This document shows, piece after piece, positions 25,405 through 33,711 of a stretch of 64,000 nucleotides of DNA. A program made the translations under genes and the position numbers. How positions within the stretch are numbered: position 1 is the first letter of the stretch; each line of letters opens with the position of its first letter. The DNA is from Dysgonomonas hofstadii. GTDB lineage: Bacteria > Bacteroidota > Bacteroidia > Bacteroidales > Dysgonomonadaceae. The stretch covers positions 1 through 64,000 of the forward strand of contig NZ_JACIEP010000001.1 in assembly GCF_014196915.1 (NCBI RefSeq), written 5' to 3'. The notes below the pieces were generated by a model. The model made no database searches. It saw nothing but the letters and a program-made list of their open reading frames with translations, and was not told the origin of the DNA.

Positions 25405-26301
25405 ATGGAGTTAGTAAATTACAATGATGTTTCACAATTAAAGAACAGTATTTTTGATTGTATAGATGTTACAGAGAACACACAAAAAGAGTACTTGACC
25501 CGGATTAAACACTTTATTCATTTCGTAAAGTTACACGGAATTAATTCCAATACTTATTTAAAGTATAAACGCTATTTAAGTTCTATCGACACGTTAAGTA
25601 TTTCCACAAAGAATAAGTATTTAATTTCCGCTAAGATTTTTATTGACGGCCTGAATAATTTACAGCAATTTCCATTTCAGATTAATACAAAGGCAAGAGG
25701 ATTTAAACAAAGCAAGCTGCACAAGAAAGACGGTCTTTGTGATGAGGATATTTCTAAGATTGTAGATTATTGTTCTTCATTAAAGCCGACAATTCAAAAC
25801 TTGCGATTAAAATCTATTTTATCACTGCTTATTTTTCAAGGTTTGCGCCAAGTAGAAATTACTCGTTTAAATGTTACCGATATTAATCTGAAAGATAAAA
25901 CAGCTTTTATTATAGGCAAAGGACAGGACGATAAAGAACTTATACACTTGCATCCCTCAACAATAAAAGTCTTAAAAGAATATCTACACACAAGTAGAAT
26001 AAGAGAAGGTGCTTTATTCCGAAGTGGAAGTAATTTCTCTTCGGGCAGTCGTCTAACGACAAAATCCATTCGAGAGATAATAAAGAAAGTTTTGAATGAA
26101 TTAAATATTGACGGAAGTACCCACGGCTTCCGTCATTTTTTTATAACTAAATTAATAAAATCTTATAAGGGTGAATTATTGACTGTTTCCAAATATAGTC
26201 GCCATAGAAGTATTCAGATGCTAGAGGTGTACAATGACGAGATAATAAGGGAGCAGGATTTGCCACGTTTTTATAACGTATTTAATGATATTATACTATG
26301 A
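25405..26301 (+). CDS. Compact tyrosine recombinase (XerC/D-like)
   Basis: 298 residues, with an N-terminal core-binding domain (about 15-90) and catalytic domain (105-290), without the arm domain of the islands' other integrases. Catalytic residues are R148 (GLRQVEI), K172 (GKGQD), H240-x-x-R243 (HGFRH), H267 and the nucleophile Y276 (LEVYND). The stop overlaps the next start (ATGA, 26298-26301), so it is coupled to the CHAT-like gene. Such coupling is odd for a plain integrase; it may act on a site within its own module or be the true mobiliser of island 2. Confidence 0.88.
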   Translation: MELVNYNDVSQLKNSIFDCIDVTENTQKEYLTRIKHFIHFVKLHGINSNTYLKYKRYLSSIDTLSISTKNKYLISAKIFIDGLNNLQQFPFQINTKARGFKQSKLHKKDGLCDEDISKIVDYCSSLKPTIQNLRLKSILSLLIFQGLRQVEITRLNVTDINLKDKTAFIIGKGQDDKELIHLHPSTIKVLKEYLHTSRIREGALFRSGSNFSSGSRLTTKSIREIIKKVLNELNIDGSTHGFRHFFITKLIKSYKGELLTVSKYSRHRSIQMLEVYNDEIIREQDLPRFYNVFNDIIL

Positions 26302-26876
26302 GTGATACAAAGACATACGAAAGAAATATCTATTGTTTAGAGGGCAACTGGAATAAGAATCCACGAAGTAATCAAAGTGTAAAACCAATGCTTGAATTAC
26401 TCCGTACTTTTGCTAATATCAAATATGTATATTACAAATGCGATACTAAAGAAGAGTTCTATAAACGCTTACAGCAATTCACAAAAGGAACTTATAAAAA
26501 CTATGCTGTTTTATATTTGGCGTTTCATGGTCAACCTAATCGCATTGAAGTAGAAAAGGGACTAATAACATTAAGAGAGATTGCAACGGCTTTAGAGGGC
26601 AAATTAGCCAATAAAATCGTGCATTTCGGGAGTTGTCATACTATGCGCACTTCGGAAAAGAATATCCAACACTTTTTGGCAACTACAAATTGCCAGTTTA
26701 TTTCAGGGTATCGGAAATATGTAGATTATATCGATGCTTGCGTATTTGAATTGCTCTATTTTGATTTATTACAAAAACATAACAGTATTAAAAAATTAGA
26801 TTCTCTGTTATTTAAATTATCCCCTCAATTGATAGATAATAAATTAAAGTTTGTGATATATCAATTTCTGTATTAA
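26298..26876 (+). CDS. CHAT/caspase-like protease candidate
   Basis: A 192-residue protein. YLAFHGQ places a catalytic His at 77 at the end of a hydrophobic strand, and HFGSCHTM places Cys 113 at the end of the next one, the His-Cys dyad pattern of CHAT and caspase-like peptidases. The size covers a single domain with no sensor of its own. I recall similar proteins under DUF6642 but cannot confirm that. It is translationally coupled to the recombinase. In bacterial conflict systems, CHAT proteins are often death effectors activated by a partner; here the partner would be a recombinase, which is unusual. Confidence 0.55.
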   Translation: MSDTKTYERNIYCLEGNWNKNPRSNQSVKPMLELLRTFANIKYVYYKCDTKEEFYKRLQQFTKGTYKNYAVLYLAFHGQPNRIEVEKGLITLREIATALEGKLANKIVHFGSCHTMRTSEKNIQHFLATTNCQFISGYRKYVDYIDACVFELLYFDLLQKHNSIKKLDSLLFKLSPQLIDNKLKFVIYQFLY

Positions 26877-27118
26877 ATATAGAATTAAGGATGTGTCTCA
26901 ATAATTTAGTTATTTTGTAAATTATATATAACCCAACTTCCTCTGAAATAATTTATCTTTATTTTCTATTCCTACGATTTCCCTCCCAATTATATAGGAA
27001 TGAAATAAATATTTCGTTTCTATTTTCCATATTTCTTAAATATATATTTATATATGATATAAAATTAACAATTTACATATAATAATCAATCTAATTCTTT
27101 ATAGCTTATATTTTTTCT

Positions 27119-27126
27119 TAATTTTG
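27119..27126 (+). promoter_or_regulatory. -7 box before the PBP-like gene
   Basis: TAATTTTG fits TAnnTTTG and is 47 bases upstream of the ATG at 27173. The spacer 26877-27172 holds nothing else notable apart from very AT-rich sequence. Confidence 0.4.
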
Positions 27127-27172
27127 CATTAATCAACATTTTATGACACTATTTAATCTTATATAAAACTAA

Positions 27173-28654
27173 ATGGCAGACTACGAAGGATATGTTGTTT
27201 ATGGGAAAAAGAATAATAAGAGGCAGGCTTTTGGAGTTATATCTAATAATTCTGAATGTAAAGCTGTTTCAAAAAGAATACCATCAAATTTAAAAAAGAT
27301 AATTGTAGAAATTGAAGATAAAAGATTTTATCAACATCATGGAATAGATATTCATGGAATTATAAGGGCATCTATTCAAAATTTTAAGGCAAAAAAAATT
27401 GTCCAAGGTGGAAGCACTATCACCCAACAATTGTCAAGAAATATGTTAAGAGTAAATAATAAAACATTATACAGAAAGATAAGAGAAAGTATAAAAGCAT
27501 TAGAACTAGAAAACCAATATAGTAAAGATGAAATATTAGACCTCTATTTTAATAATGTATATTGGGGAAAAAATATAATTGGTCTTAGGAGTGCTTCTCT
27601 GCATTATTTTGGAAAAGAAATACATTATCTTACTCAAGAAGAATCATTAACACTTTTAACAATATTAAGAGGACCAAACTATTATCTAAAGAATAAAGAC
27701 AAGCTTGCGTTTAGATATAATCTCCTCAATAGTATTCTATTAGAAAGAAAAAACATTACAAATAAACGCCATAAAAAGAATCTTGATAAATTTCCATTGT
27801 TACAAAATAATCCTATTCAAATTTTAAGAAGAGAGGTGATTCCTTTTATAACTGAAAGTATAGAAGATAAGAAATGTGTTATTAAATCAACAATAGATAA
27901 TAATTTACAGGCTCTTATTAATAAAATTATAAACTCCTCAAACCAACCTATTTCTATTGTATCAATTCAAAATGGAAAAATAATTGCTTTTGGAAGTAGA
28001 TTTGGGTCGGATTACCCTTTTATAACAAAAGCTAATGTAGGTTCGACACTAAAACCTTTTATATATTGCTTTTTAAGAAAAAATGGAGTTCTAAATGAAA
28101 AGTATAGTAGCTATACCAATAAACTAGATTGGACCGTTAGAGAAGCGACAACTGTAAAGCCATATTTAACAATACAAGCAGCTCTTTTAGTTTCTAATAA
28201 TAATGTTTTTATAAATTCTTGCGAGAAAGTTGGAATGGATATATGTTTAGATTATTTATCAGATATTTTTAATAAAAATCGGGAATATTTTTATCCTTCA
28301 AGTATTTTAGGGGCTACAGAATGTGGGATTTCTTTGTATGAATTAGCAATTGCGTATAATAATTTTTTTAAATGTAAGAGTTTAGATTCATATAAAATTG
28401 AATGTTTAAATATTTTAAAATTGAATGCAAGAAATAAGTTAGGTTTTAATATAGATAATGTTTTTCTAAAAACAGGCACAACTAATGATAATCAAGAACG
28501 CTATGCTATTTTAGGAAATCCTGATAAAGTTTTCGCAATATTAAGAAATGAGAAATATAATTCAGATACAGAAAAAGAAGGAAGCTTTGTTAAACAAATA
28601 AGGGATTTCGCTTCTTTAGTATTAAACACTAGAAAAAATTATAAATGGACATAA
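27173..28654 (+). CDS. Class A penicillin-binding protein without membrane anchor
   Basis: 493 residues with both domains of a bifunctional peptidoglycan synthase. Glycosyltransferase (GT51): catalytic E48 in EDKRFYQHHG, GGSTITQQLSRNML (79-92) and the LYFNNVYWG motif. Transpeptidase: S291-x-x-K294 (GSTLK), S341-N-N343 and K433-T-G435 are all present. No signal peptide or membrane helix precedes the GT domain. An in-frame TAA directly abuts the ATG, ruling out a longer form. Normal PBPs act outside the membrane and are 200-400 residues longer. It overlaps the next gene, which encodes a membrane protein, by 10 bases. It may be an accessory weapon, decoy or sensor of cell-wall damage. Confidence 0.82.
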   Translation: MADYEGYVVYGKKNNKRQAFGVISNNSECKAVSKRIPSNLKKIIVEIEDKRFYQHHGIDIHGIIRASIQNFKAKKIVQGGSTITQQLSRNMLRVNNKTLYRKIRESIKALELENQYSKDEILDLYFNNVYWGKNIIGLRSASLHYFGKEIHYLTQEESLTLLTILRGPNYYLKNKDKLAFRYNLLNSILLERKNITNKRHKKNLDKFPLLQNNPIQILRREVIPFITESIEDKKCVIKSTIDNNLQALINKIINSSNQPISIVSIQNGKIIAFGSRFGSDYPFITKANVGSTLKPFIYCFLRKNGVLNEKYSSYTNKLDWTVREATTVKPYLTIQAALLVSNNNVFINSCEKVGMDICLDYLSDIFNKNREYFYPSSILGATECGISLYELAIAYNNFFKCKSLDSYKIECLNILKLNARNKLGFNIDNVFLKTGTTNDNQERYAILGNPDKVFAILRNEKYNSDTEKEGSFVKQIRDFASLVLNTRKNYKWT

Positions 28655-29280
28655 AAGATATAATATCAAAAGCAGATCCTAATATATTAATATTTTTATT
28701 AACTACTTTCTGTGCCTTTCTTGCATGGTTGTCCAAAGGCTTAGTAGAAAAACCTCTAGAAGAATCTAAAGAAACATTTAATCGTTTCTTGGATAAAAGA
28801 ATAGAGATTTTAACGGAAGTTAAAGTTCGATTAAACTTCATTGCATATTTTCCTACTACAGAAGAAAGCAAAGAGTTTAAAGAACAATTACAAGAACTAA
28901 TTTTGAAAGACGGCAAAGTCGGTTATTTAAATAAGGATACTCTCGAAAATATTTTAAAAATTTCTATAGACCCCAAAACTGATGAAAAATTGTTATTAGC
29001 AACTATTAAAAACATAGATGAGGATTTAAGTGCTCAAATATCTAAAATTCAAGATGAGATAAGTTTTTTTAGAAAATTTTCGAATTTCAATCCTTTTAAA
29101 AAATTCTGGGGATTATCGTTATTGTCAGCACAATACATTTTGTCACTAACTCTTATAACCAGTTTTTTCTACTTAGTTATATTAGGTCTTATCACTTTCT
29201 CTTTGCCCTTTAAAATAGGATTAATAATAATAGTCATTTTAATCCTATATTTTCTTAGTAAATATATCAATAAGAGTTAG
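28645..29280 (+). CDS. Membrane protein partner of the PBP-like protein
   Basis: 211 residues, no family recognised. One hydrophobic helix (about 14-30) is followed by a charged region with coiled-coil-like helices (about 45-140). Two further long hydrophobic stretches (about 160-180 and 183-205) end the protein, giving about three membrane passes. Its start lies inside the PBP gene, so it is translationally coupled. It could tether the anchorless PBP to the membrane or be a membrane-active effector. The stop overlaps by 4 bases the stop of the convergent minus-strand gene. Confidence 0.65.
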   Translation: MDIKDIISKADPNILIFLLTTFCAFLAWLSKGLVEKPLEESKETFNRFLDKRIEILTEVKVRLNFIAYFPTTEESKEFKEQLQELILKDGKVGYLNKDTLENILKISIDPKTDEKLLLATIKNIDEDLSAQISKIQDEISFFRKFSNFNPFKKFWGLSLLSAQYILSLTLITSFFYLVILGLITFSLPFKIGLIIIVILILYFLSKYINKS

Positions 29281-29855
29281 TCTATAAAAAAGCCTGAATT
29301 TGAATCAAATTTTTCTAAATTTCTAATTTTTCCATCAGAACGAATACTTATTATTTCTATTATTTCATTATTAATCTGAAACAGGAAATAATAAACAGAA
29401 CAGGGTTTAGATATAAAATCACTACTTTTTCTGTCACTAAAAAATAGGCTGAGGTCATCCATGACAAGATCAGCCCTTTTTATTAAATGTAAAGATTTTA
29501 TATTATGCTTTTTTGATAAATAATCTATTGCTATAGATAAAGCTATATCTACATCAAAATAGGCAATCTTTGTTTTTGTAAGCAAGCGTTTAATCTTTTC
29601 ACCTATCTTACCCCAAGCCTCAATATTTTTGTCTATTTTATCTCCCATAAAGAATATAGATGCAGATAAAACTATAGCGTGGAAAAGATTAAAGTCTGCT
29701 CCTTTTCCAATATTGGCAGTTTTTAAAGAATACTCATTATCAATCTCAGATAGGATTCTATTTATGTTTTTAAGTTCTTTAGATTGGATTTCTGTAAAAG
29801 GAGAATTCATTAATTCTTCTGATGAAATGTCTTTTGGTATAAAAATAAGTTCCAT
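29277..29855 (-). CDS. Hypothetical protein
   Basis: 192 residues, AT-rich like its neighbours, with no family recognised. The central part (LFHAIVLSASIFFMGDKIDK) is moderately hydrophobic but too interrupted for a clear membrane helix, and the rest looks alpha/beta and soluble. The C-terminal third (VYYFLFQINNEIIEIISI) has a run of predicted strands. It is separated by 126 bases from the upstream minus-strand gene and meets the PBP operon tail-to-tail. Confidence 0.55.
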   Translation of the reverse strand: MELIFIPKDISSEELMNSPFTEIQSKELKNINRILSEIDNEYSLKTANIGKGADFNLFHAIVLSASIFFMGDKIDKNIEAWGKIGEKIKRLLTKTKIAYFDVDIALSIAIDYLSKKHNIKSLHLIKRADLVMDDLSLFFSDRKSSDFISKPCSVYYFLFQINNEIIEIISIRSDGKIRNLEKFDSNSGFFID

Positions 29856-29981
29856 GATAGTATATATTTATATACGACAAACATACATAAAATCATCAAA
29901 TCTTATTTAATATTCTTATTTAATCTTTTTTATAAATAAACTTTCAACGTTTGATAATACTAATTACAGAACGTTGGAATA

Positions 29982-30716
29982 TTATTTTGGTGGCGGCATA
30001 ATACGACATAAAAATAATAATCCCCAAAATTGCCGAGAACCATTAAATTCATCCTCGGCTTGTTTAACAATATTAGGATGGAATTGCCATAATGCACTTA
30101 AATTCGGCTTTATTCCTGTTGATTCCAGTGCATCAATTCCAATATTTATAATATCATTTAAAATCTTGTCTGAATTTGATTTTATATGTTTATTTTTGGT
30201 TTTATCAGCATAGAGAGTTATTATTTCCATACAAACCCGCATATTAGGTTTTTTATAAAATTCTTTATTATTACTAAGTTCTTGTGTAATCCCCTCTAAT
30301 TGATTATTAGCTTCCTGCCACAGTTTAATATTATTTTTACGAAAGTTGTCAGATGGAATTCCCTGTCTACCACACTTCAATTCTAAAAATAAATGATATT
30401 CATTATTTGTACCTGCGTTATTAACACAATAATAATCAACACGTCCATTATTGTCATTTATGCCACGTCTAATTGGATATTCTAAAATACAGTAATCTGT
30501 TAATCTTGTAATTGCAGGAACAATAATAGAGTGAATTTGCAATTCTCCATAACAAAATGTCGTATATTTCATCTTCAAAATATGAAGTGCAGCGTTTTTA
30601 GCACTTAATTCTATTAATTTTTCTATGAAATCGGAAACAACCTGTTTTAATTGAAATTGTTCTGATCTACGAATAAAAAGTTTGCCAACATTACGGATAG
30701 TTTTAGGTTTTTTCAT
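29982..30716 (-). CDS. Possible PD-(D/E)XK nuclease-fold protein
   Basis: 244 residues. A conserved-looking Glu (E58, YGELQIHS), then RVDYYC with D94, and 18 residues later LELK with E112-x-K114 follow the order E...D...ExK of PD-(D/E)XK nucleases, on strands separated by a short asparagine-rich loop. A following Gln-rich helix (NNQLEGITQEL) is also consistent. The family cannot be named. Many restriction and defence enzymes share this fold, and its location in a mobile island supports such a role. No methylase or helicase lies beside it; it is a single gene flanked by secreted-protein and unknown genes. Confidence 0.45.
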   Translation of the reverse strand: MKKPKTIRNVGKLFIRRSEQFQLKQVVSDFIEKLIELSAKNAALHILKMKYTTFCYGELQIHSIIVPAITRLTDYCILEYPIRRGINDNNGRVDYYCVNNAGTNNEYHLFLELKCGRQGIPSDNFRKNNIKLWQEANNQLEGITQELSNNKEFYKKPNMRVCMEIITLYADKTKNKHIKSNSDKILNDIINIGIDALESTGIKPNLSALWQFHPNIVKQAEDEFNGSRQFWGLLFLCRIMPPPK

Positions 30717-30797
30717 AATAAACGTGGGTTAAAGCTGTATCTTAATCTTGAATTCTTCAATTAAGCAATCGAGGTCTTTTAAATTTACCATAGCTTC

Positions 30798-31277
30798 TTA
30801 TTTTACTATATGGTAAATTATAATTCCGGAATAGAATATTTGTGCTCCGAAACCTTTGTATTTATAGTCGGCCCGATATATTTTATTAAATTGATTTCTA
30901 TACACTTTACGGCTACCCCATTTTTTATATTCAGGGAAATGTATAAAACCTAATTCATATCCCATATGGTATGGGGTAGGAAATCTAACATGAATTAATT
31001 TACCTTTACTGTTATACATACATCTTATTGCAATAGGAACTTTTTCATATTCACTATCTATTTCATATACGATAAATCCATCTTCATCTCCTACTGGCTC
31101 ACCTACTAATTGTTCAAAATCCTCTTGGTTTACTTTGCCCAAATAATTAATCATATTTTTAGGCAAAAGGTTGAAATTTTTATTTTCTATCCATTCTCCC
31201 TCATCCACAAATGTTTCCTGTGCTTGTGATGTTGTATAAATTAATAAAGCTGCAAATATTACTAAAATCTTTCTCAT
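30798..31277 (-). CDS. Small secreted protein of unknown function
   Basis: 159 residues with a Sec signal peptide (about 1-19, ending TTSQA). The mature part is acidic at first, then Tyr- and Lys-rich. It resembles small Bacteroidota periplasmic proteins with alpha/beta structure, but no family is named. The lipoprotein gene ends 12 bases upstream on the same strand, so both are probably one transcript. A 20-codon ATG frame follows at 30791-30729 with no supporting evidence. Confidence 0.6.
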   Translation of the reverse strand: MRKILVIFAALLIYTTSQAQETFVDEGEWIENKNFNLLPKNMINYLGKVNQEDFEQLVGEPVGDEDGFIVYEIDSEYEKVPIAIRCMYNSKGKLIHVRFPTPYHMGYELGFIHFPEYKKWGSRKVYRNQFNKIYRADYKYKGFGAQIFYSGIIIYHIVK

Positions 31278-31289
31278 ACCATATAATAT

Positions 31290-31838
31290 TTATTTGATGA
31301 AATTTTCTAAAGATGCTATTGTTCTCATTCCATCTCCCATAAAACTTAGATAGTATTCAGATTTATCTGGAATTTCAAAAACAGCGTAGGCGCGCTTTGA
31401 AAATCCTTCGGGTATAACTAAAACACTAAAATTATCATATTCATCTTTCACATCCACTGAAAAAGGGTCTAAGCATTTTTGTATTAATCCGTCAGAATTT
31501 ACAACGTGCATATCTATTACACTAGATATGCTTCTATATCTTGAAGATTCATTTTTTATTAAAAATGTTATAGCTACAAAATATCCATCAGTATAAATTT
31601 TATTATTAAAAATTGCTGGTAATTCAGTATATATATCTATAGACTCTATTTTTATATCAAATCCAGTAATTTTTAAATTGTCTCCCAATTCTAAAATATG
31701 GATATTCTTAAAAGGTTTTTCTTTTTCATTTTTTGTCTTTTCAGATTTAACTTGTTCTTTTTCATTTGGCGATTTAGAATTATTTCCACATGAAAAGAAT
31801 AACATAGGAAATAAAAAAAATAAAAGTAAATTTCTCAT
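31290..31838 (-). CDS. Lipoprotein with DUF4352-like domain
   Basis: 182 residues from ATG 31838; the frame is open further upstream to 31946 but that part includes the inverted repeat. The signal peptide ends in FFSC, a lipobox with Cys at about 17. A Lys/Glu-rich linker (NEKEQVKSEKTKNEKEK) is followed by a beta-sandwich-like region where GYFVAITFLIKNES and a later SVDVKDEYDN fit the immunoglobulin-like DUF4352 family. Such domains bind other proteins or protect the envelope; no precise function can be given. First gene of a two-gene minus-strand unit. Confidence 0.65.
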   Translation of the reverse strand: MRNLLLFFLFPMLFFSCGNNSKSPNEKEQVKSEKTKNEKEKPFKNIHILELGDNLKITGFDIKIESIDIYTELPAIFNNKIYTDGYFVAITFLIKNESSRYRSISSVIDMHVVNSDGLIQKCLDPFSVDVKDEYDNFSVLVIPEGFSKRAYAVFEIPDKSEYYLSFMGDGMRTIASLENFIK

Positions 31839-31908
31839 AATACATTGTTTTAAATTATAGTAATTACATAAAAAATGCGTGGAACTAAAACTTGTCCGCC
31901 ATTGAGGT

Positions 31909-32001
31909 ATCGCCAAACACCATGTAGAGAAACAAGTATAGCCCACGCACCATGCGTGAGCATTATACTTATTATTCCTCTCTACTAAAATTTTTGGCGA
32001 T
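31909..32001. repeat. 93-base imperfect palindrome upstream of the lipoprotein
   Basis: Four paired arms are nested in order: ATCGCCAA/TTGGCGAT, GTAGAGA/TCTCTAC, AAGTATA/TATACTT and CACGC/GCGTG around an ACCAT loop. The pairs are symmetrical with small internal loops, so the whole folds as one long hairpin. It could be a transcribed leader or attenuator of the minus-strand unit, a terminator, or a small IR element. The stretch 32002-32269 beyond it holds no gene but a palindrome TGCAGAA-a-TTCTGCA at 32236-32250. Confidence 0.6.
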
Positions 32002-32269
32002 TTTCAATGACAAGAATAAAAGCTAATGCTTTATATTAATATGTATTTTTAAATTTTTCTTCTTATAGACTAATTGTTTAATTTGGTTTATATGCAAAAG
32101 TAGTAAAAAGTTTATACCTATATATAATATGTCCGTATTCTAAAAAATCTTATTCTAATCTAAGCGTACTACCCGCACCCTACTAACATAGTTGTAAGAT
32201 AAGTCACTACTTCGGGGCTACTCCAAACTTGTTTATGCAGAAATTCTGCAACTGCAATTAGTTCCTCAT

Positions 32270-32632
32270 TCATATAATAGAAATAAAATTCGCTTCAATA
32301 AATTTATCCGTATAATATAAGTGTTCTAATATTTGTGGTAATTCCTCCGTAGCGTAGGAAAATTCTAATTCGCCGGTAATTTTATGGAAACTTATATTCT
32401 GTACAATTACTCTACACTTAGAGTGTATATCTGTACAAGAGGAAACTTCATCCGTATGCAAAGTTATTTTTTCATTTATATTAATTTCCGTAGAAAACTT
32501 CTTACACACAGAAACTAAATCGCCGGCAATATTTCTAAAATTAATTCCGGTGTAAAATTTATCTCGTAATGTATTTAGATGAACTTGGTGTAATTCCATA
32601 TCTAATTCTCTGTACATTTTAGAAACTTCCAT
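32270..32632 (-). CDS. Hypothetical protein
   Basis: 120 residues, with an acidic helical start (YRELDMELHQVHLNTLRD) and a beta-rich remainder with several Cys. No family recognised. It lies 3 bases after the stop of the next-listed small gene (which precedes it in transcription), so the two are likely co-translated. Composition is peculiar in this stretch, with many CGTA/TACG and GCCGG words. Confidence 0.5.
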   Translation of the reverse strand: MEVSKMYRELDMELHQVHLNTLRDKFYTGINFRNIAGDLVSVCKKFSTEININEKITLHTDEVSSCTDIHSKCRVIVQNISFHKITGELEFSYATEELPQILEHLYYTDKFIEANFISII

Positions 32633-32635
32633 AAG

Positions 32636-32845
32636 TTATTTCTTACGTGTGCGTGGAACTCTACGTGTAGAATTTTTCGCCGTAGTTAATTTCTTACGCA
32701 TATCTACACAGTAATTCTCTAACTGTTCAATATCTTCTAAATTAACTCCAGTTTTCCTAGCAGCTAAATAAGTTTTATTATCATGCCCGTATAAATTAAA
32801 TTCGTCCCTAATAATATCCAGTATTGTATTATTCCTTATTCCCAT
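32636..32845 (-). CDS. Small basic protein
   Basis: 69 residues ending in a strongly basic tail (STRRVPRTRKK) after a helical region with no signal peptide. The basic tail suggests nucleic-acid binding, which is inference. First of a two-gene minus-strand unit with the gene at 32270. Size and composition recall small phage-like accessory proteins. Confidence 0.45.
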   Translation of the reverse strand: MGIRNNTILDIIRDEFNLYGHDNKTYLAARKTGVNLEDIEQLENYCVDMRKKLTTAKNSTRRVPRTRKK

Positions 32846-33460
32846 AATAATTCTAATTAAGTTCTACGCACAGGGAAAAATTACGCCGGTAGAAAATTCT
32901 AATTACTCTACGTGTATAATCTATCCTCTATCCCCCGTACAAAAATTTATTTATTCCTGCTACGCCAATCCTGCTTACCCATACGTATGATAAGGATATG
33001 TTTGAAACTCCTTGTATAAAACAATACCCAACCACTACATAAGGATATGTTACGAACTTCCTGTGTATAGTTATATATAGTATAATAGTTAGTGTTATTA
33101 TATAGATAAGGGAAACATTTAGCCGCAGAATCTTTTTCTTAGTATGTGTATTGTTATAGATAATTCCGCAGATTTCTGTGTGTATCCGTACATCTTTATT
33201 ACTTCTGTATGTGTACTTAAATAAAAGAGGCTGTTTTTTCGATGTTTTCTCACCATAAGGATACCTTATCATGGGGTTATAAATCTTCTGTGATTGTTTC
33301 TACATAATAATTTCGGAAGATTTTTCCCTCGAAAATGATTTTTAGCGATTTTTCCGAAAAAATACTGATAGAAAAAAATACAAAATTGTCTTCGGGATAG
33401 GTTAGAAAGAAAAAAAGGGATAATTTCTAAGAAACTATCCCTAAATTTGAATATTAATAA
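32846..33460. other. Intergenic region with direct repeats
   Basis: An open frame at 32928-33272 (minus) is not accepted: it is hydrophobic and repeat-derived, with no supporting features. The motif ATAAGGATATGTT with GAAACTCC/GAACTTCC and TGTATA downstream occurs at 32990-33017 and 33039-33069, and a partial CATAAGGATA at 33249-33258. These direct repeats about 50 bases apart may be protein-binding iterons. The right part contains the terminator described separately. Confidence 0.4.
33416..33442 (-). terminator. Terminator of the HTH gene
   Basis: Read on the minus strand, AGGGATAGTTTC pairs with GAAATTATCCCT with one mismatch, followed by a T-rich run (complement of the A-run at 33402-33415), 19 bases past the HTH gene's stop codon at 33461. 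Confidence 0.75.
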
Positions 33461-33700
33461 TTATAAATGAACTATGTATTTTTCCAATAACGAATTTACT
33501 TTATCTTTAAAAATTGAGGAGTAAGAACTCTTCTTTACAAACTCTACAACATCCCCAATCCGATACATAATTTTCTTCCTGCTGAATTGATAATACTCCA
33601 ATTTACCCTCTGTCCTATAATTATACAATGTCCGAGGGCAAACGTGTAATATCTTACAAACAGCTTCCGTTGAAATCAAAAAGTTAGAATTATTTCCCAT
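33461..33700 (-). CDS. Helix-turn-helix (excisionase-type, HTH_17) protein
   Basis: 79 residues. ISTEAVCKILHVCPRTLYNY is the HTH with recognition helix, and GKLEYYQFSRKKIMYRIGDV the wing of the HTH_17/MerR-like excisionase family. It lies directly downstream of the broken integrase (11 bases) in the same operon, the usual place of an excisionase. Control of excision of island 2 is therefore the most likely job. Confidence 0.8.
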   Translation of the reverse strand: MGNNSNFLISTEAVCKILHVCPRTLYNYRTEGKLEYYQFSRKKIMYRIGDVVEFVKKSSYSSIFKDKVNSLLEKYIVHL

Positions 33701-33711
33701 AACATCTTAGT

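Noticed and set aside
30729-30791. Twenty-codon frame after the secreted-protein gene
   Set aside because: Too short and unsupported; mentioned only as context.
32928-33272. Minus-strand open frame of 114 codons
   Set aside because: Hydrophobic, derived from AT-rich direct repeats, no start context and no neighbour coupling; judged chance.
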